Below are positions 42,282 to 51,957 of a stretch of DNA of 64,000 nt, one piece after another. The notes below the pieces were generated by a model. The model was not told the DNA's origin, did not search any database, and saw only the letters and a list, made by a program, of their open reading frames with translations. Source of the DNA: Amycolatopsis anabasis (GTDB lineage Bacteria; Actinomycetota; Actinomycetes; Mycobacteriales; Pseudonocardiaceae); NCBI RefSeq assembly GCF_009765355.1, contig NZ_VTHK01000025.1, forward strand, positions 732 to 64,731, read 5' to 3'. The position numbers were made by a program, and so were the translations under genes. Positions within the stretch are counted from its first letter, which is position 1. The number at the start of each line of letters is the position of its first letter.

Positions 42282-43101
42282 CCGTGTCCATCGCGTGCTC
42301 GAGATACCGCTTCGCGGAGCGCTGGACGACCTCGTGCCCGTCGGTCCGGACGACCGCGTCCCACCAGGCGCCGTAGATCGCCTCGAACTGGTAGGGCGCC
42401 AGCAGTTCGGCCGCGCGCCGCACGATGCTCGGGCGTTCCGGGATGAGGTTCGGGTAGCTGTACATGAAGCCGACGTGCGTGCGGTCCGGGATGACCTGCA
42501 CGATGTCCCCGGACAGCAACGCCCCCTTGCCCCGCTCGCCGTCGCGCCAGTGCAGCACCGTGCCGCCCGCGAAGTGCACGCCCAGGTTGATCAGGGTCAG
42601 CTCGGGGGCGAGCCGCTTGGTCGTCCCGCTCCACAGCTCGACGGCCGGGTCCGGCCGCCCGATCCACTGCCGGTCGTTCTCGTGCAGGTGGATCGGCACG
42701 TCGAAGGCGCGGCTCCACTCGATCATCGTGGTGTAGTAGTGCGGGTGACTGATCGAGATGCCGGTGATGCCGCCGAGTTCGTTGATCTTCGCGACGATCT
42801 CGTCGTCGAGGTAGGCGGCGCAGTCCCAGAGGAAGTTCCCGGACTCGGCCCGGACCAGCAGCGCGCGCTGCCCGATGGCGAACCCGGGTGTGCTGCCGAT
42901 GCCGAGGACGCCTTCGCCCTGCGGCTCGATCCGGGCCACGCGATCGCTTGCGACCAGCTCGGCGAAATCGGTCCACTGCTGCCCGGAGGCGGGCACGTAC
43001 TGGCGCTCGTCCTCGCAGATCGGGCAGTCGGGCCGCGGCTGGTCGTACTGCATGCCGCAGGTGACGCAGATGGGCAGCGTCGGGTCGTTCTCGCCGGTCA
43101 T
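42226..43101 (-). CDS. Metallo-beta-lactamase-fold protein with N-terminal Zn-ribbon
   Basis: A 291-residue protein. The first 30 residues hold CVTCGMQYDQPRPDCPIC, a four-cysteine zinc ribbon. The remainder is an MBL-fold domain in which the usual HxHxDH is degenerate (SISHPHYYTTMIEW). Other conserved elements such as NLGVHFAGG and LLSGDIVQVIPD are present. The function is probably hydrolytic but unknown. It overlaps the Lrp-type gene on the other strand, and ATG 43101 is preceded by a G-rich run. Confidence 0.8.
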   Translation of the reverse strand: MTGENDPTLPICVTCGMQYDQPRPDCPICEDERQYVPASGQQWTDFAELVASDRVARIEPQGEGVLGIGSTPGFAIGQRALLVRAESGNFLWDCAAYLDDEIVAKINELGGITGISISHPHYYTTMIEWSRAFDVPIHLHENDRQWIGRPDPAVELWSGTTKRLAPELTLINLGVHFAGGTVLHWRDGERGKGALLSGDIVQVIPDRTHVGFMYSYPNLIPERPSIVRRAAELLAPYQFEAIYGAWWDAVVRTDGHEVVQRSAKRYLEHAMDTVIAVPSAPATGAPEAAPA

Positions 43102-43246
43102 GGCACCCCCGTGTTCCGGTGTGCCGCAAACGTTAGTCCGAACGAGAACCCATGCGCCAGTATTGATGTTCGCACTGGTCACGTTCCGTTCCGCCGCGCC
43201 GGGAATGGCACGGCGAAACGGAACTTCGTGACCTGGCCGCGGGGCC

Positions 43247-43735
43247 TCAGCCGGTGTAGGGAACCGCCTTCACCAGCGTGACCTTCTGCATGCTGCCGTT
43301 GGGCAGCTCGTACTCGCGGGCTTCGCCTTCCTTGGCGCCGAGCAGCGCCTTGCCCAGCGGGGATTCGGGGGAGTACACGTCGAGCTCGCCCTCCGCGCCC
43401 TCTTCCCGGGTCGCGAGCAGGAACTTCTCGTCCTCGTCGTCGCCTTCGTAGCGGACGGTCAGGATCTTGCCCGGTTCGGCGAGACCGTCGTTCGCGGGTG
43501 CTTCGCCCACCTTCGCGGCGCGGAGCAACTCCTGCAGGTGCCGGATACGGGCCTCGTTCTGGCCCTGCTCCTCGCGGGCCGCGTGATAGCCACCGTTTTC
43601 CTTGAGGTCGCCCTCTTCCCGGCTGTCGTTGATCCTCGCGGCGATGACCGGACGAAGCTCGATCTTCTCCTCGAGTTCGTGCTTGAGCCTGTCGTAGGCA
43701 TCCTGAGTCAGCCAGGTCACCTGGGTGTCGCTCAC
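43247..43735 (-). CDS. greA: Transcription elongation factor GreA
   Basis: A 162-residue factor that rescues backtracked RNA polymerase. The N-terminal coiled-coil finger carries the acidic tip (DSREEGDLKENGGYHAA, Asp/Glu pair), and the C-terminal FKBP-like domain ends with GKALLGAKEGEAREYELPNG. GTG 43735 is chosen because GAGGAG lies nine bases upstream. An ATG at 43744 sits directly on that site. Position next to the DUF4307 and mca genes matches mycobacteria. Confidence 0.93.
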   Translation of the reverse strand: MSDTQVTWLTQDAYDRLKHELEEKIELRPVIAARINDSREEGDLKENGGYHAAREEQGQNEARIRHLQELLRAAKVGEAPANDGLAEPGKILTVRYEGDDEDEKFLLATREEGAEGELDVYSPESPLGKALLGAKEGEAREYELPNGSMQKVTLVKAVPYTG

Positions 43736-43942
43736 GGCCACCATCTCCTCATAGTGCCTGCCGGGCCTGGGTATACAGACCGGCGGCCGCGCGGACATGG
43801 CGTGCCCGCACGGCTGAGATAAAGGAAAAACACGGCCCGCCAGGGGCCGTGCCGGTAGATCAGGATAACACGGGGGCGCAGTCGACCGCCGCCCGTTTTG
43901 CGGCAATTCGGACGTTAGGCGCTGGTTTCACCCCGTTGGCCG

Positions 43943-44392
43943 CTACGGGGTTGACAAGTATGACGGTACGTCATATGAGCAGCCAAAGATATCCGCCGTC
44001 ACCGGACGGTCGATGCTCTTGATCACAGTGGTCAGCGTGGTGCTCGTGCCACCTGGTGGGACGAAGATCTCCTTGCGGCCACTCTCCGCGCCGGAAAGGT
44101 CACGGACCCGCACGATGCACACCCCCGCGCGACCGGGATCGTCCCTGGTCACGTCGATGGTGATGGACATGGCGTTGCCGGGCTTCTCCTCGAACCCGAT
44201 CCGCTGCGCCTCGATCGGCGCGGCGCCCAGATTCCGGTACCCGACATAGGCGATGGTGGCGCCGACCAGCACGGCGATCGCGCCGAACACCCAGATTCGC
44301 CACTTCGGCGGGGCGCCGCGGCGCGTGGAGCCGTAGCGTCCCTCCGGCAGCGCCCGGCCTCTGCTGCTCGCCGGGGCGGATCCGGTGCTCAA
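43943..44392 (-). CDS. DUF4307 family membrane protein
   Basis: A 149-residue single-pass protein. A basic N-terminus is followed by a membrane helix (RIWVFGAIAVLVGATIAYVGY). An extracellular beta-rich domain with two cysteines follows, ending in FGCSYDVPSYLSTP. The TTG start at 44392 has GGAGG seven bases upstream, which is better than any alternative. It is divergent from mca, as in mycobacteria (Rv1081c). Function unknown. Confidence 0.82.
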   Translation of the reverse strand: MSTGSAPASSRGRALPEGRYGSTRRGAPPKWRIWVFGAIAVLVGATIAYVGYRNLGAAPIEAQRIGFEEKPGNAMSITIDVTRDDPGRAGVCIVRVRDLSGAESGRKEIFVPPGGTSTTLTTVIKSIDRPVTADIFGCSYDVPSYLSTP

Positions 44393-44549
44393 ACGCGGGC
44401 CTCCGATCGATCTTGTCGTACCCGTGGGGACAATGGTCAGTATCCGCGCGGGCGCTGCGCGGGGCGGCATCGGGGTCGCAGGGAATACCAGTACAGAGAG
44501 GGTCGTTTTTCGCATGGTGGGATCCGACGACCAGAGGAGAGCGGCTGAG

Positions 44550-45431
44550 ATGGGGGCTGGCATGCGGCTGATGGCGGTGCACGCGCATCCGGACGACGAG
44601 TCGAGCAAGGGTGCGGCGACGATGGCCCGCTACGTCGCCGAGGGACACCAGGTCATGGTGGTGACCTGCACCGGCGGCGAGGCGGGGAGCCCGCTCAACC
44701 CGGCGATGGATACGCCCGAGGTGCGGGCCAACATGACCGAGATCCGCCGGGAGGAGATGGCCCGCGCGGCGAAGATCCTCGGCGTCCAGCACCGGTGGCT
44801 CGGCTTCGTCGACTCCGGGCTGCCCGAGGGCGATCCGCTGCCGCCGCTGCCGGAGGGCTCGTTCGGCGTGGTTCCGCTCGAGGAACCGACCGAGGCGCTG
44901 GTGCGGGTCATCCGCGAGTTCCGGCCGCACGTGATCCTCACCTACGACGAGAACGGCGGCTACCCGCATCCGGATCACATCCGCACGCACGAGATCTCGG
45001 TCGCCGCGTTCGACGCGGCCGCGGAGCCGGACCGGTTCCCGGACGCCGGCGAGCCGTGGCAGCCGCTCAAGCTCTACTACCTGCACGGGTTCTCCCGGGC
45101 CCGGATGCAGGCGTTCCACGAAGCGCTGACCGAGCGGGGCCTGGAGTCGCCGTACGAGGACTGGCTCAAGCGGTGGGATCCGGACAAGGCCGACATCATG
45201 GAACGCGTGACCACGCGCGTCGAATGCGCCGACTACTTCGAGGTCCGGGACGAGGCGCTCAAGGCGCACGCCACCCAGATCGACCCGAACAGCCGGTGGT
45301 TCGCCGTGCCGCTGGAGATGCAGCGCGAACTGTGGCCGACCGAGGAGTACGAGCTGGTCCGCTCACTTGTGGACAGCACGCTTCCGGAGGACGATCTGTT
45401 CGCGGGCGTCCGGGAGAAGGTGGATATATGA
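44550..45431 (+). CDS. mca: Mycothiol S-conjugate amidase
   Basis: Zinc amidase of the PIG-L/LmbE family that cleaves mycothiol conjugates to release mercapturic acids, 293 residues. The zinc-binding HAHPDDES lies near residue 12, and the second ligand site is HPDHIRTHE near 146. The LmbE-type region GGEAGSPLN is present. ATG 44550 has AGAGGAG nine bases upstream. An internal ATG at 44562 is possible. It implies that the organism makes mycothiol. Confidence 0.93.
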   Translation: MGAGMRLMAVHAHPDDESSKGAATMARYVAEGHQVMVVTCTGGEAGSPLNPAMDTPEVRANMTEIRREEMARAAKILGVQHRWLGFVDSGLPEGDPLPPLPEGSFGVVPLEEPTEALVRVIREFRPHVILTYDENGGYPHPDHIRTHEISVAAFDAAAEPDRFPDAGEPWQPLKLYYLHGFSRARMQAFHEALTERGLESPYEDWLKRWDPDKADIMERVTTRVECADYFEVRDEALKAHATQIDPNSRWFAVPLEMQRELWPTEEYELVRSLVDSTLPEDDLFAGVREKVDI

Positions 45432-45760
45432 GTGTTGCGCCGGTGCTGACCATCGGGTTGAACAAAGCCGCGATCGTGTTGGCCCAGCAGCCGGGCAACG
45501 GCGGTGACAAGGGCGGCCAGGGCGAGGACTTCGGCAAGTCCTCGCCGCTCGGGCTGCTGATCCTGATCCTGTTCCTGATCGCGGTCGCGCTGCTGGTCCG
45601 TTCGATGACCAAGCACCTCAAACGCGTCCCGGCCACCTTCGACCCCGAACCCGAGCAGTCGGAAATCCCCGAGGCGAAGGAAGAGGCCGCGGAGCCCACC
45701 CCCGAGACCAAGCCCGCCGAGGCGGCCAGGAAAGACGAGGCGAAGAGCCCGCCCGCCTAG
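45428..45760 (+). CDS. Small membrane protein coupled to mca
   Basis: A 110-residue protein whose ATG overlaps the mca stop (ATGA), so translation is coupled. One membrane segment (SPLGLLILILFLIAVALLVRSM) is followed by an acidic Glu/Pro/Lys-rich cytoplasmic tail. It corresponds in position and form to Rv1083. Function unknown, possibly assisting Mca at the membrane. Confidence 0.8.
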   Translation: MSVAPVLTIGLNKAAIVLAQQPGNGGDKGGQGEDFGKSSPLGLLILILFLIAVALLVRSMTKHLKRVPATFDPEPEQSEIPEAKEEAAEPTPETKPAEAARKDEAKSPPA

Positions 45761-45762
45761 CG

Positions 45763-45783
45763 GCACGCGCCGAAAGCGCGTGC
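45763..45783. terminator. Terminator hairpin between convergent genes
   Basis: GCACGCGC (45763-45770) pairs with GCGCGTGC (45776-45783) around CGAAA. It starts two bases after the small membrane protein stop and faces the 3' end of pnkp. Confidence 0.6.
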
Positions 45784-45827
45784 ACTTTCGGGCCGGGCGG
45801 TGGCGCTTCCCCGCCACCCCCTTCGGG

Positions 45828-48380
45828 TCAGAGGCGGGGGTCGACGGGGTCGGATTCCAGGGCGAGGACCGCGAAGACGCATTCGTGGATCCGCCAGAGC
45901 GGTTCGCCGCGGGTGAGCCGGTGCAGGGCCTCCAGGCCGAGCGCGTATTCCCGCAGCGCCAGCGCCCGCTTGCGGCCCAGGCTCCGGTCCCGCAGCCGGG
46001 TCAGGTTCTCCGGCAGCGTGTAGTCGGGCCCGTAGATGATCCGCAGGTACTCCCGCCCGCGCACCTTCACCCCCGGCTGCGCCAGCCCGCGCGCCCCCTT
46101 GGTCAGGTTGTCCGCGGGTTTGACCACCATGCCCTCGCCGCCCGCGCCGGTCAGCTCCTCCCACCACGCGGTCGCGTCGGCGACCGCGGCCGCGTCGGTC
46201 GTGTCGACCGTCCGGTTCGCCGTCACCGCGAACAGGTCCGGATCCACCGCCGCCAGCCGTTCGGCCAGCGCCAGGTGCCACGCGTGCGGGCGGTCGTGGT
46301 ACCCGGTCCGCTCCGAAGCCAGCAGCTGGAACGGCGCGAGCCGCACGCCCTCGAGCCCCTCGGTCTGCCAGCAGTACCGCCGGTAGGCCGCGCGGTAGCC
46401 GGTCACGTCCGCCTCCCGCTGCCGGGTCCGCGCCAGCAGATCGGCCACGTCGACGCCCCGCTCACCCGCTGCGGCCAGTTCGTCGATCGCCGTGGGAAGC
46501 ACCGCCTGCGCGGCCGCCCCGACCGACGCGTACTGATCCGCGATCAGCGCACCCGCCTTCAGGCTCCACGGCATCAGCTCCGCGTCCAGCAGCAGCCAGC
46601 CGGTGTCCAGCTCGTCCCACAACCCGGCCGCGGTCACCGCGGCCCGCACCCGGGCGAGCAGTTCCCCGGCGCGCGCGAAGAACGGGCGTCCGGTCCGGGT
46701 GTAGACCGCCCCGTCACCGGCGATGCCGAACCGTTCCGGCGCGACGCCGGAGTCGCGGCAGACCAGCACGACCGCCCGCGAGCCCATGTGCTTCTCCTCG
46801 CACACCACGGACTGCACGCCTGCCGCGCGGTACTCCGCGAACGCCTGCTCCGGATGCTCCAGGTATCCGTCCACAGTGGACGTCGAACCGGGCGCCATGG
46901 TCGGCGGCAGGTACAGCAGCCATCGCGGATCGGTCGCGAACCGGCTCATCACCTCGAGCGCGGCGGCGGACTGCTCCGCGGAAACCCCGACCCGCCCGTG
47001 GTCGCGCGTGTGGATGACCCGCTTGCCGGTCACGTCCGCGAGTTCGAGCACCGCGGGCTCCCGGCGGCGCACATCCTCGGCCACCGGCGGCAGTTCTTCC
47101 CGCGGCAGCAAGGGTTTCGTCGGCTCGTACCAGACCCGCTTGGCCTTCACCGCGACGACTTCCCGTTCCGGGTAACGCAACGCGGTCAGCTTCCCGCCGA
47201 ACACGCACCCGGTGTCCAGGCACATCGTGCCGTTGATCCACTCCACTTCCGGCGTCGGCGTGTGTCCATAGAGGACCATCGCGCGGCCTCGGTAGTCGCG
47301 GGCCCACGGCAGCCGCACCGGCAGGCCGTATTCGTCGGTTTCGCCCGTGGTGTCGCCGTACAGCGCGAAGCTGCGCACCCGCGCCGACGCGCGCCCGTGG
47401 TAGCGCTGCGGCAGCCCGGCGTGCGCGACCACCAGCGAACCGCCGTCGAGCACGTAATGCGCGACGAGCCCGTCGCAGAACGCCTCGGCCCGCGCGCGGA
47501 ACTCCTCGTCCTGCGCGGCGAGCTGGTCCAGGGATTCGGCGAGCCCGTGCGACACCCGCACCTTCCGGCCGCGCAGCGCGCGCACCAGCTTCTGCTCGTG
47601 GTTGCCGCACACGACGATCGCGTCGCCGCGTTCGGCCATGCCCATCACCAGCCGCAGCACGCCCGGGGTGTCCGGCCCCCGGTCCACCAGGTCGCCGACG
47701 AACACCGCGGTCCGGCCCGCCGGGTGCCGAGCGCCGACCGCGCGTCCCCGGTCGTCCCGCTCGATCAGGTATCCCAGCTCGGTGAGCAGTTCCTCCAGTT
47801 CCTCGCGGCAGCCGTGCACGTCCCCGAGCACGTCGAACGGCCCGGTCAGCTCGCGCTTGTCGTTCAGCAGCGGCTCGAGGACGATCTCCGCCTCGGCCAC
47901 CTCCTGCTCGGTGCGCAGCACGTGGATGCGCCGGAAACCCTCGCGCTGCAAGGACTTCAGCGAGCGCCGGAGTTCGCCGCGCTGGCGGCGGACGACGTGC
48001 GGGCCGAAGTCGCGGTCCGGCCGGTCGGCGTTGCGCGCCTGGCAGACGTTCTCCGGCAGGTCGAGGACGATCGCGGTGGGCAGCACGTCGTGCTCCTTGG
48101 CCAGCCGGATCAGCTCGGCCCGCGAACCGCGCTGCACGTTGGTCGCGTCGACCACGGTCAGCCGCCCGGCCGCGAGCCGCTTGCCCGCCACGTAGTACAG
48201 CGCGTCGAACGCCTCGGCGGAGGCGGACTGGTCGTTCTCGTCGTCGGCGACGAGCCCGCGGAACGTGTCGCTGGACAGCACCTGGGTCGGCGCGAAATGC
48301 GTCCGCGCGAACGTGGACTTCCCCGAACCGGACGCGCCGACGAGCGCGACCAGCGACATCGCCGGGATGGTCAGCTTCAC
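45828..48380 (-). CDS. pnkp: Bacterial polynucleotide kinase-phosphatase (Pnkp) with ligase-like domain
   Basis: Three-domain RNA end-healing enzyme of 850 residues. The N-terminal kinase has P-loop GASGSGKST and phosphorylates 5'-OH ends. The central metallophosphatase (about 175-400) has DVHG, GDLVDRGPDT, GNHE and GHTPTP motifs and removes 3'-phosphates. The C-terminal ligase-like domain has EEKHMGSRAVV, where lysine is the adenylation site. The domain order matches the Clostridium thermocellum enzyme. The GTG start overlaps the hen1 stop by four bases. Together with Hen1 it repairs broken RNA. Confidence 0.92.
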   Translation of the reverse strand: MKLTIPAMSLVALVGASGSGKSTFARTHFAPTQVLSSDTFRGLVADDENDQSASAEAFDALYYVAGKRLAAGRLTVVDATNVQRGSRAELIRLAKEHDVLPTAIVLDLPENVCQARNADRPDRDFGPHVVRRQRGELRRSLKSLQREGFRRIHVLRTEQEVAEAEIVLEPLLNDKRELTGPFDVLGDVHGCREELEELLTELGYLIERDDRGRAVGARHPAGRTAVFVGDLVDRGPDTPGVLRLVMGMAERGDAIVVCGNHEQKLVRALRGRKVRVSHGLAESLDQLAAQDEEFRARAEAFCDGLVAHYVLDGGSLVVAHAGLPQRYHGRASARVRSFALYGDTTGETDEYGLPVRLPWARDYRGRAMVLYGHTPTPEVEWINGTMCLDTGCVFGGKLTALRYPEREVVAVKAKRVWYEPTKPLLPREELPPVAEDVRRREPAVLELADVTGKRVIHTRDHGRVGVSAEQSAAALEVMSRFATDPRWLLYLPPTMAPGSTSTVDGYLEHPEQAFAEYRAAGVQSVVCEEKHMGSRAVVLVCRDSGVAPERFGIAGDGAVYTRTGRPFFARAGELLARVRAAVTAAGLWDELDTGWLLLDAELMPWSLKAGALIADQYASVGAAAQAVLPTAIDELAAAGERGVDVADLLARTRQREADVTGYRAAYRRYCWQTEGLEGVRLAPFQLLASERTGYHDRPHAWHLALAERLAAVDPDLFAVTANRTVDTTDAAAVADATAWWEELTGAGGEGMVVKPADNLTKGARGLAQPGVKVRGREYLRIIYGPDYTLPENLTRLRDRSLGRKRALALREYALGLEALHRLTRGEPLWRIHECVFAVLALESDPVDPRL

Positions 48381-49780
48381 TTCGCACTCCCTTCGGCTTC
48401 GGTGAATACGGCGAGCTGGGTCGGCGGGCCCACCTCGGGGTCGTCCACGCCGACCGGCAGGTACCGGACCTGGTACCCGTGCGAAGCGGCCACGCGCGAG
48501 GCCCACCCGCGGAACTGCGCCCGGGTCCACTCGAAGCGGTGGTCGCTGTGCCGGTAGGTCCCGGCGGGCAGGGTCTCGAACCGCACGTTGTACTCCGCGT
48601 TCGGGGTGGTGACGACGACCGTGCGCGGGCGCGCCACCGCGAAGACGGCGTGCTCGAGCGCGGGGAGCCGGTCTTCCTCCACGTGCTCGATGACCTCCAT
48701 CAGCACCGCCGCGTCGTACCCGGCGAGCGCCGGATCGGCGTAGGTCAGGGCGGACTGGCGCAGCGAGATCCGGCTCCGCGCGTGCTCGGGCATCCGGTCC
48801 AGCCGGAGCCGCCGCTCGGCGGCGTCGAGCGCGCGGGAGGACACGTCCAGCCCGACGATCTCGGTGAACGACGGCTCCCGCAGCAGCACGCGCAGCAGGG
48901 CGCCGCCGCCGCAGCCGAGGTCGAGCACGCGCTGGGCGCCCGCCGCGCGCAGCACCGCGAGGACGCTGCCCTGGCGCTGCACGCTCAACGGCTCGGGCTG
49001 ATCGGGCGCCTCGGTGACCCGGGCTTCGGTGAGCGCGTCGTCCCCGGGCTCGAGGTCGTCCGCCTCGGCCAGCCGGGACAGCGCGTAGTCCACATAGGTC
49101 TTGCGCCGGACCAGGTACCGGTTGGTGATCAGCTCCTTCTCCGGGTGGTCGCCCAGCCAGCCTTCGCCCGCGCGCAGCAGTTTGTCGGCCTCGTCCTGGC
49201 TGACCCAGTAGTGCTTGGCGCCGTCGAGCGCGGGCAGCAGCACGTACAGCTGCCGCAGCGCGTCGGCGAGCCGCAGGGTTCCGGTGAGCGTGAGGTCGAG
49301 GTACCGGGACTCACCCCACTCCGGGAATTCCGGGTCCAGCGCCACCGGGGCGCCCTCGACCCGCCAGCCGAGTGGTTCGAACAACCGCCGGACCACCTCG
49401 AGCCCGCCGGGCGCGGACAGCGAGGGCACGCGGATCCGCAGCGGCAGTTCCTCGGTGACCAGTTCCGGCCGGGCGGCGCAGCGGCCGTTCAGCGCGGTGC
49501 CGAACACCGCGCGCAACGCGACCGCGAGCTGCGAACCCGCGGCGTAGGGCCGGTCGTTGACGTACTGGGTCAGCGTCGCCGGGCCCCGGCCGCGCACCAA
49601 AGCGATCGGGTCGATCTCCACGAGCAGCGCGGCGGTGCACTCGTCCTCGGCGGCGCGCGGGTAGAAGACGTGCGCGGTACCCGCCGAAAGGCCGAACGCC
49701 TGTGCCTTGTCCGGGTGCTTGTGCAGCAGGAAGCCGAGGTCGGTCGCGGGCCGCCGGTTCGTGGTGATCGTCAGTAACAC
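48377..49780 (-). CDS. hen1: 3'-terminal RNA ribose 2'-O-methyltransferase Hen1
   Basis: A 467-residue partner of Pnkp that 2'-O-methylates the 3' end at an RNA break before sealing, preventing repeated cleavage. The N-terminal Hen1 region begins VLLTITTNRRPATDLGFLLHKHPD. The methyltransferase has DLGCGGG for SAM and MEVIEHVEEDR with a downstream HRFEW for the metal-binding residues. I chose GTG 49780 because the family usually starts with LLTITT. The second codon is then the rare TTA (complement of 49775-49777). The stop overlaps the pnkp start. Confidence 0.9.
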   Translation of the reverse strand: MLLTITTNRRPATDLGFLLHKHPDKAQAFGLSAGTAHVFYPRAAEDECTAALLVEIDPIALVRGRGPATLTQYVNDRPYAAGSQLAVALRAVFGTALNGRCAARPELVTEELPLRIRVPSLSAPGGLEVVRRLFEPLGWRVEGAPVALDPEFPEWGESRYLDLTLTGTLRLADALRQLYVLLPALDGAKHYWVSQDEADKLLRAGEGWLGDHPEKELITNRYLVRRKTYVDYALSRLAEADDLEPGDDALTEARVTEAPDQPEPLSVQRQGSVLAVLRAAGAQRVLDLGCGGGALLRVLLREPSFTEIVGLDVSSRALDAAERRLRLDRMPEHARSRISLRQSALTYADPALAGYDAAVLMEVIEHVEEDRLPALEHAVFAVARPRTVVVTTPNAEYNVRFETLPAGTYRHSDHRFEWTRAQFRGWASRVAASHGYQVRYLPVGVDDPEVGPPTQLAVFTEAEGSAK

Positions 49781-49890
49781 CCGGACAGTCTGCCTCGCGC
49801 GGGGTGCCCGGCACAGGTGTTTTTCGCTTCGCCGCCAAGGCAACGCCACGTCGCCGCGCTCGGGCTCGAGGTCCGTGACACCCTGGAGGC

Positions 49891-51900
49891 ATGCCCAACC
49901 GTCTCGTTTCCGCCACCAGTCCCTACCTGCTCCAGCACGCGGGAAACCCGGTCGACTGGTGGCCGTGGGGACCCGAAGCGCTGGCCGAGGCCAAGCGCCG
50001 CGACGTGCCGATCCTGCTGTCGGTCGGCTACGCGGCGTGCCACTGGTGCCATGTGATGGCGCACGAATCGTTCGAGGACCACGACACCGCGGCCCTGATG
50101 AACGAGAACTTCGTGAACATCAAGGTGGACCGCGAGGAGCGGCCGGACATCGACGCGGTGTACATGACCGCGACGCAGGCGATGACCGGTCAGGGCGGCT
50201 GGCCGATGACCTGCTTCCTCACCCCGGACGGCGAGCCGTTCCATTGCGGCACCTACTATCCGCCGCAGCCGCGCCCCGGGATGCCGTCCTTCGGCCACCT
50301 GCTGGTCGCGGTCGCGGAGGCCTGGCGCGAGCGGCGGGCCGAACTCGCCGAGGGCGCGGCGCGGATCGTCGCGCACCTGACCGAGCAGACCGGCCCGCTG
50401 GAAGAGTCCGTTGTGGACGATGAGGCGCTGCACGCGGCGGTGGTGAAGCTCCGCGAGGAAGCCGATGCGGACCGCGGCGGGTTCGGGGGCGCCCCGAAGT
50501 TCCCGCCGTCGATGGTGCTGGAGTTCCTGCTGCGCCACTACGAGCGCACGGGTTCCGCGGATGCTCTGTCCATAGTGGAGTCGACCGCCGAGGCCATGGC
50601 CCGCGGTGGCATCCACGACCAGCTGGCCGGTGGTTTCGCGCGGTACTCGGTGGACGCGGACTGGGTCGTGCCGCATTTCGAGAAGATGTTGTACGACAAC
50701 GCTTTGCTGCTCAGGTTCTACGCGCATCTCGCGCGCCGGACCGGCTCCGGCCTCGCCCGGCGCACGGCCGAGATGACCGGCGGCTTCCTGCTCGGCCACC
50801 TGAACGCGGCCGAGGGCGGGTTCATCGCTTCGCTGGACGCGGACGCCGACGGCGAAGAGGGCCTGACCTACGTGTGGACTCCTGAGCAGATCGCCGACAT
50901 CGTCGGGGAAACCGACGCGGAGTGGGCGTGTGAACTGTTCTCGGTCACCGAGCACGGCACGTTCGAGAAGGGCGCGTCCACGCTGCAACTGCGGCGGGAC
51001 CCCGACGACCCCGAGCGGTTCGACCGGATCCGCGACGCGCTGCTGGCGGTGCGCGAACTGCGGCCCCAACCGGCCCGCGACGACAAGGTGATCGCGTCCT
51101 GGAACGGGCTGGCCATCGCCGCGCTCGCCGAGGCCGGGGTCGCCCTGGACGCGCCGCACTACGTGCACGCGGCCGAACGCGCGGCGGAGTACCTGGTGCG
51201 AACCCATCTGGTCGACGGCCGGCTGCGGCGGAGTTCGCGGCACGGGGCGGTCGGCGCGGCGGCCGGTGTGCTCGAGGACTACGCGTGCCTCGCCGACGGG
51301 CTGCTCGCCCTGCACCAGGCGACCGGCGAACCGCGCTGGCTCACCGAGGCGATCGGGCTGCTCGACGTCGCCCTGGCGCGGTTCGCGGTCGACGGCGTGC
51401 CCGGGGCGTACCACGACACCGCGGACGACGCCGAGAAACTGGTGCAGCGGCCCGCGGATCCCGGCGACAACGCGAGCCCGTCCGGCGCGTCGGCGCTGGC
51501 GGGCGCCCTGGTCGCCGCGTCCGCGCTGGCCGGGCCGGAGCGGGCGGGCCGGTACCGCGAGGCCGCCGAGCAGGCGGTGCGGCGGGCCGGGCGGCTCGCG
51601 ACCCGGGTGCCGAGGTTCGCCGGGCACTGGCTGACCGTGGCCGAGGCGCTGCGTGCCGGACCGGTGCAGGTCGCCGTGGTGGGCCCGGACGCGGACGCGC
51701 GGGCCGAACTGCGCTCGGCCGCCGCGCGGGCGGTGCACGGCGGCGGGATCGTGCTCGGCGGGGAGCCGGGCGCCGAGGGCGTGCCGCTGCTCGCCGACCG
51801 CCCGCTGGTCGGCGGCGGCGCGGCCGCGTACGTCTGCCGCGGTTACGTGTGCGACCGCCCGGTCACCACGCCCGCCGACCTCGTCCGGCAGCTCTCCTGA
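49891..51900 (+). CDS. DUF255 thioredoxin-domain protein (SSP411/YyaL-like)
   Basis: A 669-residue cytoplasmic protein. The N-terminal thioredoxin-like domain has CHWCHVMAHESF and GQGGWPMTCFLTPDG. The remainder is a (alpha/alpha)6-barrel resembling N-acylglucosamine epimerases, with FEKMLYDNALLL and DDKVIASWNGLAI. It corresponds to Rv1084. The biochemical role of the family is unsettled. It is divergent from hen1. Confidence 0.88.
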   Translation: MPNRLVSATSPYLLQHAGNPVDWWPWGPEALAEAKRRDVPILLSVGYAACHWCHVMAHESFEDHDTAALMNENFVNIKVDREERPDIDAVYMTATQAMTGQGGWPMTCFLTPDGEPFHCGTYYPPQPRPGMPSFGHLLVAVAEAWRERRAELAEGAARIVAHLTEQTGPLEESVVDDEALHAAVVKLREEADADRGGFGGAPKFPPSMVLEFLLRHYERTGSADALSIVESTAEAMARGGIHDQLAGGFARYSVDADWVVPHFEKMLYDNALLLRFYAHLARRTGSGLARRTAEMTGGFLLGHLNAAEGGFIASLDADADGEEGLTYVWTPEQIADIVGETDAEWACELFSVTEHGTFEKGASTLQLRRDPDDPERFDRIRDALLAVRELRPQPARDDKVIASWNGLAIAALAEAGVALDAPHYVHAAERAAEYLVRTHLVDGRLRRSSRHGAVGAAAGVLEDYACLADGLLALHQATGEPRWLTEAIGLLDVALARFAVDGVPGAYHDTADDAEKLVQRPADPGDNASPSGASALAGALVAASALAGPERAGRYREAAEQAVRRAGRLATRVPRFAGHWLTVAEALRAGPVQVAVVGPDADARAELRSAAARAVHGGGIVLGGEPGAEGVPLLADRPLVGGGAAAYVCRGYVCDRPVTTPADLVRQLS

Positions 51901-51957
51901 CCTCGTCCGCTGAGGGTGAACGACGTCCTCGATCGGGTGATCCCGGCGTAGCGTGAG

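Noticed and set aside
45828..48380. Separate phosphatase and ligase genes
   Set aside because: The frame is continuous through kinase, phosphatase and ligase-like domains, matching the known single-chain bacterial Pnkp.
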